Positions 1-9,813 of a DNA stretch of 37,635 bases are shown piece by piece. The notes beneath the pieces are model-generated. The model did not search any database, had not been told where the DNA came from, and worked only from the letters and a program-made list of their open reading frames with translations. The stretch covers positions 1-37,635 of the forward strand of contig JAJXUB010000010.1 of assembly GCA_021783215.1 (NCBI GenBank), in the 5' to 3' direction. Position numbers and translations under genes: made by a program. This DNA is from Actinomycetes bacterium (GTDB lineage Bacteria > Actinomycetota > Actinomycetes > Actinomycetales > Dermatophilaceae). Position 1 is the stretch's first letter, and every line of letters starts with the position of its first letter.

Positions 1-78
1 GAGCCCGCCGCCGCCGGCGGCGGCGCCCGAGCGCCGCGGCGCCGCGGCGGGCGCGGCGCTCCGCCGAGGCGACCGGGA

Positions 79-1896
79 GTGCCGCGTTCGCTCGTCGGCA
101 ACCCGCGCCGACGAGCGCGTGTCCTGTTCGTCGCGGCGGCCTTCGTCCTGTCGATCTTCGCCGCTCAGACCTTCCGGATCCAGGGAATCGACTCTGCGGC
201 CGTCGCCGCACAGGCGCTCTGGGAGCGGGAGGGTCGCGGCCGGCCGGTCCCGGCCGTCCGAGGGGAAATCCTCGACGCCAACGGGGCCGTCCTCGCCTCA
301 AGCGTCGCCAAGCGGACGGTCACCGTCGACCAGACGACCGTCTGCACGTACGAGACGAAGAAGTCGACGTGCGCGCCCGACACCGCGCCGAGCGCCGTCG
401 GCCGCGCCGCCGAGCAGCTGGCTCCCCTCCTCGGGATGCCGGTCGACGCCGTCGTCATGAAACTGACGGGGACGGCGCAGTACAACATCGTCGCGACGAA
501 CGTCTCCGTCCTGGCGTGGCGCCGGATCGCCGCCCTCGGCATACCCGGGATCTACAGCGAGCAGACGATGACGCGGGTCTACCCGACAACGACGGCGGCC
601 GCCTCGCTCGTCGGCTATCTCCTCGACAACGACCAGGGCGGCGGCGGCATCGAGTATCAGCTCAACGGAGTCCTCGCCGGCCGCGGAGGGTGGGATAAGT
701 CGGAGCTGTCCGCGGGCGGGACGGTCATCCCCGACGGCCAGCAGGACATCACCGCGGCCGTCCCCGGCCGGAACGTCCAGCTGACGATCAACGCCGACCT
801 CCAGTGGTACGCCCAGAACGCCCTGGCCCAGAAGATCCAGGAGGTCCAGGCCCTGTCCGGGACCGCCGTCGTCATGAACGCGAAGACCGGACAGCTCCTC
901 GCCGTCGCGTCCTACCCGACGTTCGACCCCAGCAACCTGTCCAGGGCCGGGGCCTGGCTGTCCAACCAGGCCTTCAGCGACGTCTTCGAGCCGGGCTCGA
1001 CGGCCAAGGTCATGACGATGGCCGCGGCGCTGTCGGAGGGCAAGGCGACCCCGACGACGCCGGTCATCGTCCCGAACCAGCTGCACCGCTCGGACACGTG
1101 GTTCCACGACGCCGAGTCCCACGGCACGGAGTACCTCACAACGGCAGGCGCGCTCGCGCAGAGCTCGAACATGGGCCTCATCCTCATCGGCGAGACGATG
1201 TCGGCGCAGACGCTCGAGCGCTACTTCCACAAGTTCGGGCTCGGCTCGACGTCGGGGTCCGGGTTCCCCGGTGAGTCACCCGGCATCCTCGCCCCGGTCG
1301 ACAAGTGGAGCGGCAGCCAGCGCTACACAGTCATGTTCGGGCAGGGGCTCTCCGTCACGGCGATCCAGGCCGCGAGCGTGTTCCAGACCATCGCCGACGG
1401 CGGGGTCCGCATGGCGCCCCGGCTCGTCCAGTCGGTCGAGGACACGACGGGGGCGATGGTGCCACAACCGACGGCCCCGGGCGTGCGCGTCATCCCGGCG
1501 AAGGCGGCCGAACAGCTGTCCCAGATGCTCGAAGGCGTCGTCTCCGTCGAAGGGACCGCCCCGCTGGCGAAGATCCCCGGCTACCGCGTCGCCGGCAAGA
1601 CGGGCACGGCCAACCGGATCGCCGCCAACGGGCGGTACAGCGGCTACACGGCGAGCTTCATCGGGTACGCGCCCGCGGACGACCCGCAGCTCGTCGTCGC
1701 CGTCATCGTGCAGCGGCCCGTCAAGGGGACGTACGGCGGCATCGTTGCGGCTCCCGTCTTCCGCAGCATCATGACGTATGCGTTGCAGCTGCTGAAGATC
1801 CCGCCGACGGGGACAAAGCCGCCGACCCTCGAGCTCAACGCCCCGGCGTCGACGAGCATCAACGACCCCGCGGTGCTCGCGGACCGTCAGCCGTGA
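79..1896 (+). CDS. ftsI: FtsI / PBP3, septal peptidoglycan transpeptidase
   Basis: Class B penicillin-binding protein that cross-links septal peptidoglycan together with FtsW. One N-terminal membrane segment (about residues 14-31) follows an Arg-rich start; then come the PBP dimerisation domain and the transpeptidase domain. All three penicillin-binding motifs are present: STAK at 307-310 (nucleophile Ser307), SSN at 362-364 and KTGT at 507-510. The length, 605 residues, is near normal. The start is uncertain: GTG at 79 has a possible GAGG ribosome site at 65-68, but the frame stays open to the window edge. That upstream stretch would encode an Ala/Pro/Gly/Arg-rich tail like those on other actinobacterial FtsI proteins, so the true start may lie outside the window. 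First gene of the visible dcw cluster; murE follows after 18 bp. Confidence 0.95.
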   Translation: MPRSLVGNPRRRARVLFVAAAFVLSIFAAQTFRIQGIDSAAVAAQALWEREGRGRPVPAVRGEILDANGAVLASSVAKRTVTVDQTTVCTYETKKSTCAPDTAPSAVGRAAEQLAPLLGMPVDAVVMKLTGTAQYNIVATNVSVLAWRRIAALGIPGIYSEQTMTRVYPTTTAAASLVGYLLDNDQGGGGIEYQLNGVLAGRGGWDKSELSAGGTVIPDGQQDITAAVPGRNVQLTINADLQWYAQNALAQKIQEVQALSGTAVVMNAKTGQLLAVASYPTFDPSNLSRAGAWLSNQAFSDVFEPGSTAKVMTMAAALSEGKATPTTPVIVPNQLHRSDTWFHDAESHGTEYLTTAGALAQSSNMGLILIGETMSAQTLERYFHKFGLGSTSGSGFPGESPGILAPVDKWSGSQRYTVMFGQGLSVTAIQAASVFQTIADGGVRMAPRLVQSVEDTTGAMVPQPTAPGVRVIPAKAAEQLSQMLEGVVSVEGTAPLAKIPGYRVAGKTGTANRIAANGRYSGYTASFIGYAPADDPQLVVAVIVQRPVKGTYGGIVAAPVFRSIMTYALQLLKIPPTGTKPPTLELNAPASTSINDPAVLADRQP

Positions 1897-1901
1897 CCGG
1901 A

Positions 1902-1907
1902 TAGGGT
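1902..1907 (+). promoter_or_regulatory. Candidate leaderless -10 box of murE
   Basis: TAGGGT lies in the 18-bp ftsI-murE gap and matches the actinobacterial -10 pattern TANNNT. Its last base is 8 nt before the GTG start of murE at 1915, the spacing expected for a transcript that begins at the start codon. No good Shine-Dalgarno sequence precedes this GTG. A -35 element is not evident. Confidence 0.35.
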
Positions 1908-1914
1908 CGACGCC

Positions 1915-3471
1915 GTGGCCATTCCGCGACCGACACCGCCGATCCGGACCGGCCTGCACGACCTTCTCCACGCCGTGTCCGCGCTCCACGGGGCGCGGGT
2001 CATCGGCGACCCGGCGACCGTCGTCACCGGCGTCGCCCTCGACTCGCGGCAGGTCCAGCCCGGCGACCTCTACGCGGCGCTGCCCGGTGCGCACACGCAT
2101 GGCGGGGCGTATGCCGCAGCTGTCGCCGATCGCGCCGCGGCCATCCTCACGGACCCAGCCGGCGTCGCCCTTGTCACCGAGCAGGGCGTGTCCCTCCCGC
2201 TGCTCGTTGCCGACGACCCCCGCGCCGTCCTCGGTGAGGTCTCCCGTGTCGTCTACGGGTCGGACCGCTCCCGGCCGACGATGATCGGCGTCACCGGGAC
2301 GAACGGGAAGACGACGACCGCCCACCTCATCGCCTCGGCGCTCGGCGCTCTGGGCCGAAGCCACGGCCTCATCGGGACCGTCGAGATGCGCATCGGCGAC
2401 GAACGGATCACATCGGTTCGGACGACGCCGGAGGCCTGTGACCTCCATGCCCTGCTCGCCGTCATGGGTCGGCGTGGGACGAACGTGTGCGTCATGGAGG
2501 TGTCGAGCCACGCCCTTGTCCAGCACCGGGTCGACGGCGTCGTCTACGACGTGGCCCTCTTCATGAACCTCTCGCAGGACCACCTGGACTACCACGGGAC
2601 GATGGAGGCCTACTTCGCCGCGAAGGCCCGCCTCTTCACGCCCGAGCGCGCCCGTCGCGGCGTCGTGTGCGTCGAGGACGACTGGGGCCGCCGGCTGGCC
2701 GCCACGGCACGGGTCCCCGTCGTCACGCTGTCCTCCACCGGGGACGCCGACTGGCGCATCCACCGCGACCCGGCCGACGCCGAGGCGTTCCGGCTCGCCG
2801 GTCCTGGCGCCGAGCTCGAGCTTCGGACCCTCCTGCCGGGGGACTTCAACATCGTCAACACGGCGATGGCGGCCCTCGCGCTGCTCGAGATCGGCGTCGC
2901 GGGTCGCGACGTCGAGCGGGCCATCCTCACCGACCCGCGCGTGCCCGGACGGATGGAACCGGTCGCACCGACGTCTCCCGACGACCGGGGGACCGTCCCG
3001 CGCGCGGTCGTCGACTACGCCCACACCCCGGACGCCGTGACGGCCGTTCTCTCCGCACTGCGCCCGACGACCCCCGGTCGGCTCGTCGTCGTCCTGGGCG
3101 CCGGCGGCGAGCGCGACCGAGCCAAGCGGCCGGCGATGGGACGTGCGGCGGTCCTCGGTGCCGACGCCGTCGTCGTCACCGACGACAACCCCCGCAGCGA
3201 GCTGCCCGAGGACATCCGCGCCGCGGTACTTTCCGGTGCTCGCGCCGTCGGCGGGAGGACGGTCCTGCGTGAGGTTCCCGACCGCGCCGACGCGATCCGG
3301 GCGGGCGTCGCGCTCGCCGCCGAGGTCCCCGGGTCGACGGTGGCCGTCCTCGGCAAGGGCCACGAGACGACCCAGGACGTCGGTGGTGACCGTCGCCCCT
3401 TCGACGACCGTGACCACCTGCAACGAGCGCTCGACGACCTCGTCGCGGCGAGAGCCGGCCAGACCCGATGA
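1915..3471 (+). CDS. murE: UDP-MurNAc-L-Ala-D-Glu:diaminopimelate ligase (MurE)
   Basis: Cytoplasmic Mur ligase that adds the third stem-peptide residue. The N-terminal UDP-MurNAc domain is followed by the ATP-binding central domain, with GTNGKTT at about 128-134, and the C-terminal ligase domain. The DNPR motif at 424-427 is the signature of diaminopimelate-specific enzymes, so the peptidoglycan should contain DAP rather than lysine (meso or LL form cannot be told). 518 residues, normal size. The start is GTG at 1915. The stop overlaps the murF ATG as ATGA at 3468-3471, indicating translational coupling. Confidence 0.96.
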   Translation: MAIPRPTPPIRTGLHDLLHAVSALHGARVIGDPATVVTGVALDSRQVQPGDLYAALPGAHTHGGAYAAAVADRAAAILTDPAGVALVTEQGVSLPLLVADDPRAVLGEVSRVVYGSDRSRPTMIGVTGTNGKTTTAHLIASALGALGRSHGLIGTVEMRIGDERITSVRTTPEACDLHALLAVMGRRGTNVCVMEVSSHALVQHRVDGVVYDVALFMNLSQDHLDYHGTMEAYFAAKARLFTPERARRGVVCVEDDWGRRLAATARVPVVTLSSTGDADWRIHRDPADAEAFRLAGPGAELELRTLLPGDFNIVNTAMAALALLEIGVAGRDVERAILTDPRVPGRMEPVAPTSPDDRGTVPRAVVDYAHTPDAVTAVLSALRPTTPGRLVVVLGAGGERDRAKRPAMGRAAVLGADAVVVTDDNPRSELPEDIRAAVLSGARAVGGRTVLREVPDRADAIRAGVALAAEVPGSTVAVLGKGHETTQDVGGDRRPFDDRDHLQRALDDLVAARAGQTR

Positions 3472-4886
3472 TCCCGACCACCCTCGCCGAGATCGCCGCC
3501 GTCACCCACGGCGAGGTCCACGGCATCCGACCCGAGGAGGCGGCCCGGCTCGTCGTCGACGGGCCGGTCGTGACCGACTCCCGCGAGGCGGGCGGCGGGT
3601 CGCTCTTTGTGGCCCGCATCGGCGAGAGCCTCGACGGGCACGCCTTTGCCGGCGCGGCCCGCGAACGCGGCGCCGTCGCCGCCCTGACGACGAGGGTTGT
3701 CGACGAGCTGCCGTGTGTCGTCGTCGACGACGTCCAGGCCGCCTTCGTCGCCGTCGCGCGCTCCCTGGTCGACCGGTCTGAGGCCCTCACCGTCGTCGGC
3801 GTCACCGGGTCATCCGGGAAGACGAGCACGAAGGACCTTCTCGCCCAGGTCCTCGCGACGGCGGGGGAGACCGTCGCCCCCGTAGGCTCGCTGAACTCCG
3901 AGGTCGGGGTGCCCCTGACCGTATGCCGCGTGACCCCCTCGACGCGGTTCCTCGTCGTCGAGATGGGCGCCCGCGGGGCCGGGCACATCGAGTACCTGAC
4001 GAGCATCGCCCCGCCGCGCGTCGGTGTCGTCCTCAACGTCGGTGTCGCCCATATCGGTGAGTTCGGCTCCCGGGAGGCCATCGCCGTCGCGAAGTCCGAG
4101 CTCGTCCGCGCGTTGCCGCCCGACGGCACGGCCGTCCTCAACGCCGACGACCCTGCCGTCCGCGCCATGGCCGTGTCGACGGCCGCGCGCGTCATCCTCG
4201 TCGGCGAGTCACCCGACGCCGACATCCGCGCCGAGGACGTCCACGTCGACGCGCAGGGCCATCCCTCGTTCACCGTGGTGACGGCGACGGAGTCGGCCAC
4301 GCTGACCCTCGGAGCGCTCGTCGGCCGCCACCACGTCGGCAACGCCCTGTCCGTCGTCGCCGTCGCCCGGGCGTGTGGGCTCGGCCTCCACGACGTGGTC
4401 GCCGCGCTCGCCGCCGCCGGCCCCGTCAGCCGGTGGCGCATGGAGGTCACCCGAACCCCCGGCGGTGTCACCGTCGTCAACGACGCCTACAACGCCAACT
4501 CCGACTCCATGCGCGCCGCGCTCGCCGCGCTCGCCGCCATCGCCACCGACGGCCGCCGCTGGGCCGTCCTCGGCACGATGCTCGAGCTCGGCGACGACTC
4601 CGACAACGAGCACGCTGAGGTCGGCGCCGAGGCGGTCCGCCAGGACGTCGACGAGCTCGTCGTCGTCGGCGATGCCGCGGCCCCGATGGCCGCTGCCGCG
4701 CATCGGAACCCACGCCATGGCGACCACACGACGAGGGTGCGCTACGTCGGCGACGCGGACGCGGCATACGCGATCCTCGCCGAGGAGCTCCGGCGCGGCG
4801 ATCTCGTGCTTTTCAAGTCGAGCCGCGATGCCGGGCTACGGTGGCTCGGAGACCGTGTCGCCGGACGCGTGGAGGAGCAGGCGTGA
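3468..4886 (+). CDS. murF: UDP-MurNAc-tripeptide:D-Ala-D-Ala ligase (MurF)
   Basis: Adds the D-Ala-D-Ala dipeptide to the MurE product to complete UDP-MurNAc-pentapeptide. 472 residues with the three-domain Mur ligase layout. The P-loop reads TGSSGKTST (about 113-121), the Ser-rich form typical of MurF rather than the GTNGKT of MurE and MurD. The [14 protein letters not shown] segment, conserved in MurF, lies at the start of the C-terminal region. The ATG overlaps the murE stop by 4 bp, and the mraY start overlaps the murF stop. Confidence 0.96.
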   Translation: MIPTTLAEIAAVTHGEVHGIRPEEAARLVVDGPVVTDSREAGGGSLFVARIGESLDGHAFAGAARERGAVAALTTRVVDELPCVVVDDVQAAFVAVARSLVDRSEALTVVGVTGSSGKTSTKDLLAQVLATAGETVAPVGSLNSEVGVPLTVCRVTPSTRFLVVEMGARGAGHIEYLTSIAPPRVGVVLNVGVAHIGEFGSREAIAVAKSELVRALPPDGTAVLNADDPAVRAMAVSTAARVILVGESPDADIRAEDVHVDAQGHPSFTVVTATESATLTLGALVGRHHVGNALSVVAVARACGLGLHDVVAALAAAGPVSRWRMEVTRTPGGVTVVNDAYNANSDSMRAALAALAAIATDGRRWAVLGTMLELGDDSDNEHAEVGAEAVRQDVDELVVVGDAAAPMAAAAHRNPRHGDHTTRVRYVGDADAAYAILAEELRRGDLVLFKSSRDAGLRWLGDRVAGRVEEQA

Positions 4887-5965
4887 AGACCGTCCTGGTG
4901 GGCGCCGTCGTCGCACTCGTCGTGGGCCTGCTCGGCACCCCCCTCTTCATCAAGTTCCTTGTCCGGAAGGGCTACGGGCAGTTCATCCGAGACGACGGAC
5001 CGACGACCCACCACACGAAGCGCGGGACCCCGACGATGGGCGGGGCGATCATCATCCTCGCCTGTCTGCTCGCCTACGTCGTTGCCCACCTCGTCACGCT
5101 GACCCCGCCGTCGATGAGCGGCGTCCTCATCCTCTTCCTCATGACGGGGCTCGGGCTCATCGGCTTCCTCGACGACTACCTCAAGATCAGCAACCAGCGC
5201 AGCCTGGGGCTCCGGTCGGGGCAGAAGCTGCTCGGACAGGGCATCGTCGGGGTCATCTTCGCCATCCTCGCCGTCCGCTTCCCCAGCGAGTCGCTGCGAA
5301 CCCCGGCCTCCATGAGGATCAGCTTCGTGCGCGACACGAGCCTGAACTTCGCCGTCCTCGGAGGGGTCGTCGGGCTGCTGCTGTTCATCCTGTGGTCGAA
5401 CCTCATGATCGCCGGGGCGTCGAACGGGGTGAACCTCACCGACGGTCTCGACGGACTCGCGACGGGCACGTCGGCGATGGTGTTTGCGGCCTACGTCCTC
5501 ATCGGCATCTGGGAGTTCAACCAGAGCTGCGTCCGCGTGCCCGGTCCGAAGTGCTACGAGGTCCGCGACCCGCACGACGTCGCCCTCATCGCCGCATGCG
5601 CCATGGGCGCCTGTTTCGGGTTCCTCTGGTGGAACGCCTCGCCGGCGAAGATCTTCATGGGGGACACCGGCTCACTCGCCCTCGGGGGCGGCATCGCCGG
5701 CCTCGCCATCATGAGCCGGACCGAGCTCCTCATGGTCATTCTCGGCGGCCTCTTCGTCATGGTCACTCTCTCGGTCATCATCCAGGTCGCCTCCTTCAAG
5801 ATGACGGGCAAACGCGTCTTCCGGATGGCCCCGCTCCAGCATCACTTCGAGCTCCTCGGGTGGCAGGAGGTCACGATCGTCATCCGGTTCTGGATCATCT
5901 GCGGGCTCTTCGTCGCCCTCGGGCTCGGGATCTTCTACGCCGAGTGGGTGGTGGGCACGACATGA
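4883..5965 (+). CDS. mraY: Phospho-MurNAc-pentapeptide transferase (MraY)
   Basis: Polytopic inner-membrane enzyme that transfers phospho-MurNAc-pentapeptide to undecaprenyl phosphate, making lipid I. GTG at 4883 is chosen because it overlaps the murF stop (GTGA) and is preceded by GGAGGAG at 4871-4877; upstream in-frame starts would add an Arg-rich stretch foreign to the family. 360 residues, normal length. Signature motifs are present: the DD pair at 97-98, NLTDGLDG at 184-191, MGDTGS with Asp261, and the late PLQHHFE motif. The many hydrophobic segments match the roughly ten-helix fold. Confidence 0.96.
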   Translation: MKTVLVGAVVALVVGLLGTPLFIKFLVRKGYGQFIRDDGPTTHHTKRGTPTMGGAIIILACLLAYVVAHLVTLTPPSMSGVLILFLMTGLGLIGFLDDYLKISNQRSLGLRSGQKLLGQGIVGVIFAILAVRFPSESLRTPASMRISFVRDTSLNFAVLGGVVGLLLFILWSNLMIAGASNGVNLTDGLDGLATGTSAMVFAAYVLIGIWEFNQSCVRVPGPKCYEVRDPHDVALIAACAMGACFGFLWWNASPAKIFMGDTGSLALGGGIAGLAIMSRTELLMVILGGLFVMVTLSVIIQVASFKMTGKRVFRMAPLQHHFELLGWQEVTIVIRFWIICGLFVALGLGIFYAEWVVGTT

Positions 5966-7428
5966 CGACGCGCACGTCCGAGCTGACCTCCCGCGACGCG
6001 AGCTGGTCGGGCCTGCGGGTCGTCGTCGCGGGTATCGGGGTCAGCGGTTTCGCCGCCGCCGACGCGCTCCTCGAGCGGGGAGCCCACGTCACCGTCGTCG
6101 ACGGGCTCGCGCCCCGAGACGGGTCGGCTTCCGCCGAACGGGCCCGGATCCTCGACATCCTCGGGGCCACCCTCCTTCTCGGACCGGGGCGGACCGGCGG
6201 TCTGCCGCCCGGTGACTGGGACCTCGTCGTCACCTCACCGGGGTGGCGCCCCGACCAGCCGCTCCTCGCCGAGGCCGCGGCCGGCGGCATACCGGTCTGG
6301 GGGGAGGTCGAGCTCGCCTGGCGCATGCGGCCCTCGGAGGGGGCCGCCCCGTGGCTGACGGTCACCGGGACCAACGGCAAGACGACAACGGTCAAGATGC
6401 TCACGTCCATCCTGCGGGCCGCCGGGCTGCGGGCCTGCGCGGCCGGCAACGTCGGCACGCCGATCCTCGAGGCCGTGCTGCACCCCGACCCCTACGACGT
6501 CATCGCCGCCGAGCTGAGCAGCTTCCAGCTCCACTGGTCGTCCTCGATCGCCCCTCGCGCCTCGGCCTGCCTCAACGTCGCGCCCGACCACATCGACTGG
6601 CACGGCTCGTTCGAGTCGTATGCCGCAGCCAAGGGCGTCGTCTACGCCCGGACCGAGGTCGCGTGCATCTACAACGTCGAGGACCCCCTGACCGAGCGTC
6701 TCGTCGAGGACGCCGAGGTGCAGGAGGGGTGCCGCGCGGTCGGTTTCACCCTCGGCATCCCGGCACCGTCGATGGTCGGTCTCGTCGACGGTGTCCTGGC
6801 CGACCGGGCCTTCATCGAGCAGCGGACGCACAACGCCGCCGAGCTCGCCACGGTCGCCGACCTCGGCGGCGACCCCCCTCCCCACTACGTCGCCAACGCC
6901 CTCGCCGCAGCCGCGCTGGCCCGCGCGCACGGTGTCCCGGCCTGGGCGGTCCGGGACGGCCTGCGGGCCTTCCGCCCGGACCCGCACCGGATTGCCGACG
7001 TCGCCACAATCGACGGCGTCCGTTTCGTCGACGACTCGAAGGCGACGAACCCGCACGCCGCCGCCGCGTCTCTCGGGGCGTACCCGCACGTCGTCTGGGT
7101 CGCCGGCGGGCTCCTCAAGGGCGCCGACGTAGACGGCCTCGTCGTGGCGGCCGCCGCACGACTGCGGGGCGTCGTCCTCATCGGTGCCGACCGGCAGCGG
7201 ATCGCGGCGGCACTTGCCCGACACGCGCCGGATGTCCCCGTCATCGACATTGCCGACACCGACACTGACGTGATGGATCTCGTCGTCTCCCGCGCCGTCG
7301 ACCTCGCCCACCCCGGCGATGTCGTCCTTCTCGCGCCCGCGGCAGCCTCCATGGACATGTTCACCGACTACGCCGAGCGAGGCGACGCGTTCGCCGAGGC
7401 GGTTCACCGGCACAGCCGGGGGGAGTGA
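5962..7428 (+). CDS. murD: UDP-MurNAc-L-Ala:D-Glu ligase (MurD)
   Basis: Cytoplasmic ligase that adds D-glutamate to UDP-MurNAc-L-Ala. The frame is open far upstream, but the real start is ATG at 5962, which overlaps the mraY stop (ATGA) and places the Rossmann-like motif GIGVSG at the N-terminus. 488 residues. The ATP-binding motif TGTNGKTTT lies at about 135-143, and the C-terminal region carries the DDSKATNP motif seen in MurD. ftsW begins 1 nt after the stop. Confidence 0.95.
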   Translation: MTTRTSELTSRDASWSGLRVVVAGIGVSGFAAADALLERGAHVTVVDGLAPRDGSASAERARILDILGATLLLGPGRTGGLPPGDWDLVVTSPGWRPDQPLLAEAAAGGIPVWGEVELAWRMRPSEGAAPWLTVTGTNGKTTTVKMLTSILRAAGLRACAAGNVGTPILEAVLHPDPYDVIAAELSSFQLHWSSSIAPRASACLNVAPDHIDWHGSFESYAAAKGVVYARTEVACIYNVEDPLTERLVEDAEVQEGCRAVGFTLGIPAPSMVGLVDGVLADRAFIEQRTHNAAELATVADLGGDPPPHYVANALAAAALARAHGVPAWAVRDGLRAFRPDPHRIADVATIDGVRFVDDSKATNPHAAAASLGAYPHVVWVAGGLLKGADVDGLVVAAAARLRGVVLIGADRQRIAAALARHAPDVPVIDIADTDTDVMDLVVSRAVDLAHPGDVVLLAPAAASMDMFTDYAERGDAFAEAVHRHSRGE

Positions 7429-7429
7429 C

Positions 7430-8704
7430 ATGAGCAGCCATGTCGCCTGGCCGGGTCGCAGCCGGGACGGGGTCGTTGGTGCGGGAGCCGGGAGCACCTC
7501 CGCGTGGCTGCGTCGGCTTGACGCTTCGACGACCGACTACTACGTCCTCATCGCCGTCGTCGTCGCGCTGACCTCCGTCGGGCTCGTCATGGTCCTGTCC
7601 GCCTCCTCGATCCTCTCCCTCAAGCTGACGGACTTCCGGTCGGCCTACTCGATCTTCTGGGGACAGGCGCTCTTCGCCGTGCTCGGCACCGTGGGGCTCC
7701 TCGTCGCGTCGCGCATCGGCGTGACCACGTGGAAGCACCTTGCCCTTCCGGCCTTCCTCGGCTCGCTCGCCCTCCAGTGTCTCGTGTTCACGAGCTTGGG
7801 CGTCACGATCCTCGGCAACCGGAACTGGATCCATGTCGCCGGGTTCAGCATCCAGCCGTCCGAGCTGATCAAGCTCGGCCTCGTCCTTCTCGGCGGGGCG
7901 GCCCTCGCTCGCAAGCAGCGCCTCCTCGACCGGCCCGGACACATCGTCGTCCCGTTCCTCCTTCCCATCGCGGCGGCCGCGGTCGGGCTCATCCTCCTCG
8001 GGGGGGACCTGGGCACGACCGTCGTCATCGTCGCGATCATCGGTGGGATGCTCTTCGCCGCGGGCGTCCCCCTGCGCTACTTCGTCGCCTCGTTCGCCGT
8101 GGCGGCCGGCCTCGGTGCCGTCGCCGTGATGAAGAGCGCCCACCGCCTCGCCCGGTTCGACGTGTGGCTCGGCCGGGACACCAACCCCTACGGCGCGGCG
8201 CTGCAGACGATCCACGGACGGTACGCGCTCGCCGACGGCGGCTGGTTCGGCCTCGGCCTCGGCGCGAGCCGGGAGAAGTGGGGCCGCCTGCCCGAGGCCC
8301 ACAACGACTTCATCTTCGCCATCATCGGCGAGGAGCTCGGCCTGCCCGGGACATGGGTCGTCATCGGCCTCTTCGTCGCCCTTGCGTGGGTGACCTACCG
8401 GATCGCGACGCGATCGACGGACACCTTCGTCCGGATCGCGTCGGCCGGGGTCATGAGCTGGATCCTCGTCCAGGCCGTCGTCAACATCGGATCCGTCATC
8501 GGACTCCTCCCGGTCGTCGGGGTGCCGCTGCCGCTCGTCTCAGCAGGCGGGTCATCGCTCGTCACGACGATGACGGCGCTCGGGGTGCTCCTGTCCTTCG
8601 CACGAGCCGAGCCCGGCTGCGCAAAGGCCCTCGCCGCCAAGCCCTCCGTCGTCCGGCGCACCCTGGCCGTCATCCCCTCCCGGCGTCCCCGGGCCCGGCG
8701 GTGA
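7430..8704 (+). CDS. ftsW: FtsW, SEDS-family peptidoglycan polymerase
   Basis: Integral membrane glycosyltransferase that polymerises lipid II at the septum, in complex with FtsI encoded at the start of the cluster. The start is ATG at 7430, preceded by a G-rich GGAG at 7422-7425. 424 residues with about ten hydrophobic helices. The SEDS signature HNDFIFA carries the conserved acidic residue Asp293, followed by GEELG, and the C-terminal PLPLVSAGGSS motif is present. The stop overlaps the murG GTG as GTGA. Confidence 0.95.
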   Translation: MSSHVAWPGRSRDGVVGAGAGSTSAWLRRLDASTTDYYVLIAVVVALTSVGLVMVLSASSILSLKLTDFRSAYSIFWGQALFAVLGTVGLLVASRIGVTTWKHLALPAFLGSLALQCLVFTSLGVTILGNRNWIHVAGFSIQPSELIKLGLVLLGGAALARKQRLLDRPGHIVVPFLLPIAAAAVGLILLGGDLGTTVVIVAIIGGMLFAAGVPLRYFVASFAVAAGLGAVAVMKSAHRLARFDVWLGRDTNPYGAALQTIHGRYALADGGWFGLGLGASREKWGRLPEAHNDFIFAIIGEELGLPGTWVVIGLFVALAWVTYRIATRSTDTFVRIASAGVMSWILVQAVVNIGSVIGLLPVVGVPLPLVSAGGSSLVTTMTALGVLLSFARAEPGCAKALAAKPSVVRRTLAVIPSRRPRARR

Positions 8705-9813
8705 CCGGGTCGGGCCCCTCATCCGTGCTGCTGGCCGGCGGTGGCACGGCCGGGCACGTGAGCCCGCTGCTCGCGCTCGCCGACTGCCTGCGGCGGCGCG
8801 ATCCGGAGATCGCCGTCGCGGCCCTCGGCACGGCTGAGGGTCTCGAGTCGCGACTGGTCCCCGGGGCGGGCTACGTCCTGCACGTCATCCCGAAGGTCCC
8901 GCTGCCTCGCCGCCCGACGGTCGACCTCCTCCGTCTGCCGGGCCGGCTGGGTCGCGCGGTCGCCGCCGCCGGTGACGCCATCGACGCGACGGGTGCCGAG
9001 GTCGTCGTCGGGTTCGGTGGCTACGCCGCGACGCCGGCCTACCTCGCGGCCCGCCGCGCCGGCATCCCCCTGGTCGTCCACGAGCAGAACGCGCGCCCTG
9101 GGGTCGCCAACCGCCTCGGTGCCCGCCTCACGCCGTGGGTGGGGACGACGTTCGCGGTCTCCCGGCTGCCGCACGCCCGGCGCGTCGGGATGCCGCTCCG
9201 CCGTGAGATCACGACGCTCGACCGCGGCACCGCCCAGCCGGAGGCGTTGACCCGTTTCGGGCTGCGCGACGGCTACCCGACGGTCCTCGTCTTCGGGGGC
9301 TCGCTGGGTGCCCAGCGGCTCAACGACGCGTTCGCCGCACGCGCGGACTCCTTGCGGGACAAGGGGATCCAGGTCCTTCACGTTACCGGGCGTGGCAAGA
9401 CGTTCGACGTGACGCCGCGGCCGGAGGGGCCGGCATACGTCGTCCTGGAGTACTGCGACCGGATGGATCTCGCGTATGCCGTCGCCGACCTCGCCGTCGC
9501 CCGCTCCGGTGCGGGGACGGTGTGCGAGCTGACCGCGCTGGGCGTTCCCGGTGTCTACGTGCCACTGCCGGTCGGTAACGGCGAGCAGCGGCTCAACGCG
9601 GCGGATGTCGTTGCGGTCGGTGGGGGCGTCGTCGTCGCCGACCGCGAGCTCACGCCGGCGTGGATCGACGATCACCTCGTGTCGCTGGTCGGCGACCGGG
9701 CCCGTCTCGCGGCGATGTCGACGGCGGCTGCGTCCGTCGGCGACCGAGCCGGCGACGAGCATCTGGCCGACCTCGTCGAGGAGGCGTGGCGGGCGGGGAG
9801 GCGTCATGGCTGA
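8701..9813 (+). CDS. murG: MurG, lipid II-forming GlcNAc transferase
   Basis: Peripheral membrane GT28 glycosyltransferase that adds GlcNAc to lipid I. GTG at 8701 overlaps the ftsW stop and puts the nucleotide-fold loop AGGGTAGH right at the N-terminus, as the family requires. 370 residues. Other recognisable motifs are HEQNARPG, FGGSLGAQRLN, and the UDP-GlcNAc site around RSGAGTVCEL followed by GNGEQRLNA. The stop overlaps the murC start by 8 bp. Confidence 0.95.
   Translation: MTGSGPSSVLLAGGGTAGHVSPLLALADCLRRRDPEIAVAALGTAEGLESRLVPGAGYVLHVIPKVPLPRRPTVDLLRLPGRLGRAVAAAGDAIDATGAEVVVGFGGYAATPAYLAARRAGIPLVVHEQNARPGVANRLGARLTPWVGTTFAVSRLPHARRVGMPLRREITTLDRGTAQPEALTRFGLRDGYPTVLVFGGSLGAQRLNDAFAARADSLRDKGIQVLHVTGRGKTFDVTPRPEGPAYVVLEYCDRMDLAYAVADLAVARSGAGTVCELTALGVPGVYVPLPVGNGEQRLNAADVVAVGGGVVVADRELTPAWIDDHLVSLVGDRARLAAMSTAAASVGDRAGDEHLADLVEEAWRAGRRHG

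Noticed and set aside
1-78. A separate upstream gene (ftsL-like) ending before ftsI
   Set aside because: No stop codon occurs in any plus-strand frame here; the stretch reads in frame with ftsI and more likely belongs to its N-terminal tail.
1276-3423. Long minus-strand open frame opposite ftsI and murE
   Set aside because: Antisense shadow of two well-supported genes; no recognisable motif.
4375-5961. Upstream extension of the murD frame
   Set aside because: It overlaps murF and mraY completely; murD begins at the ATG overlapping the mraY stop.
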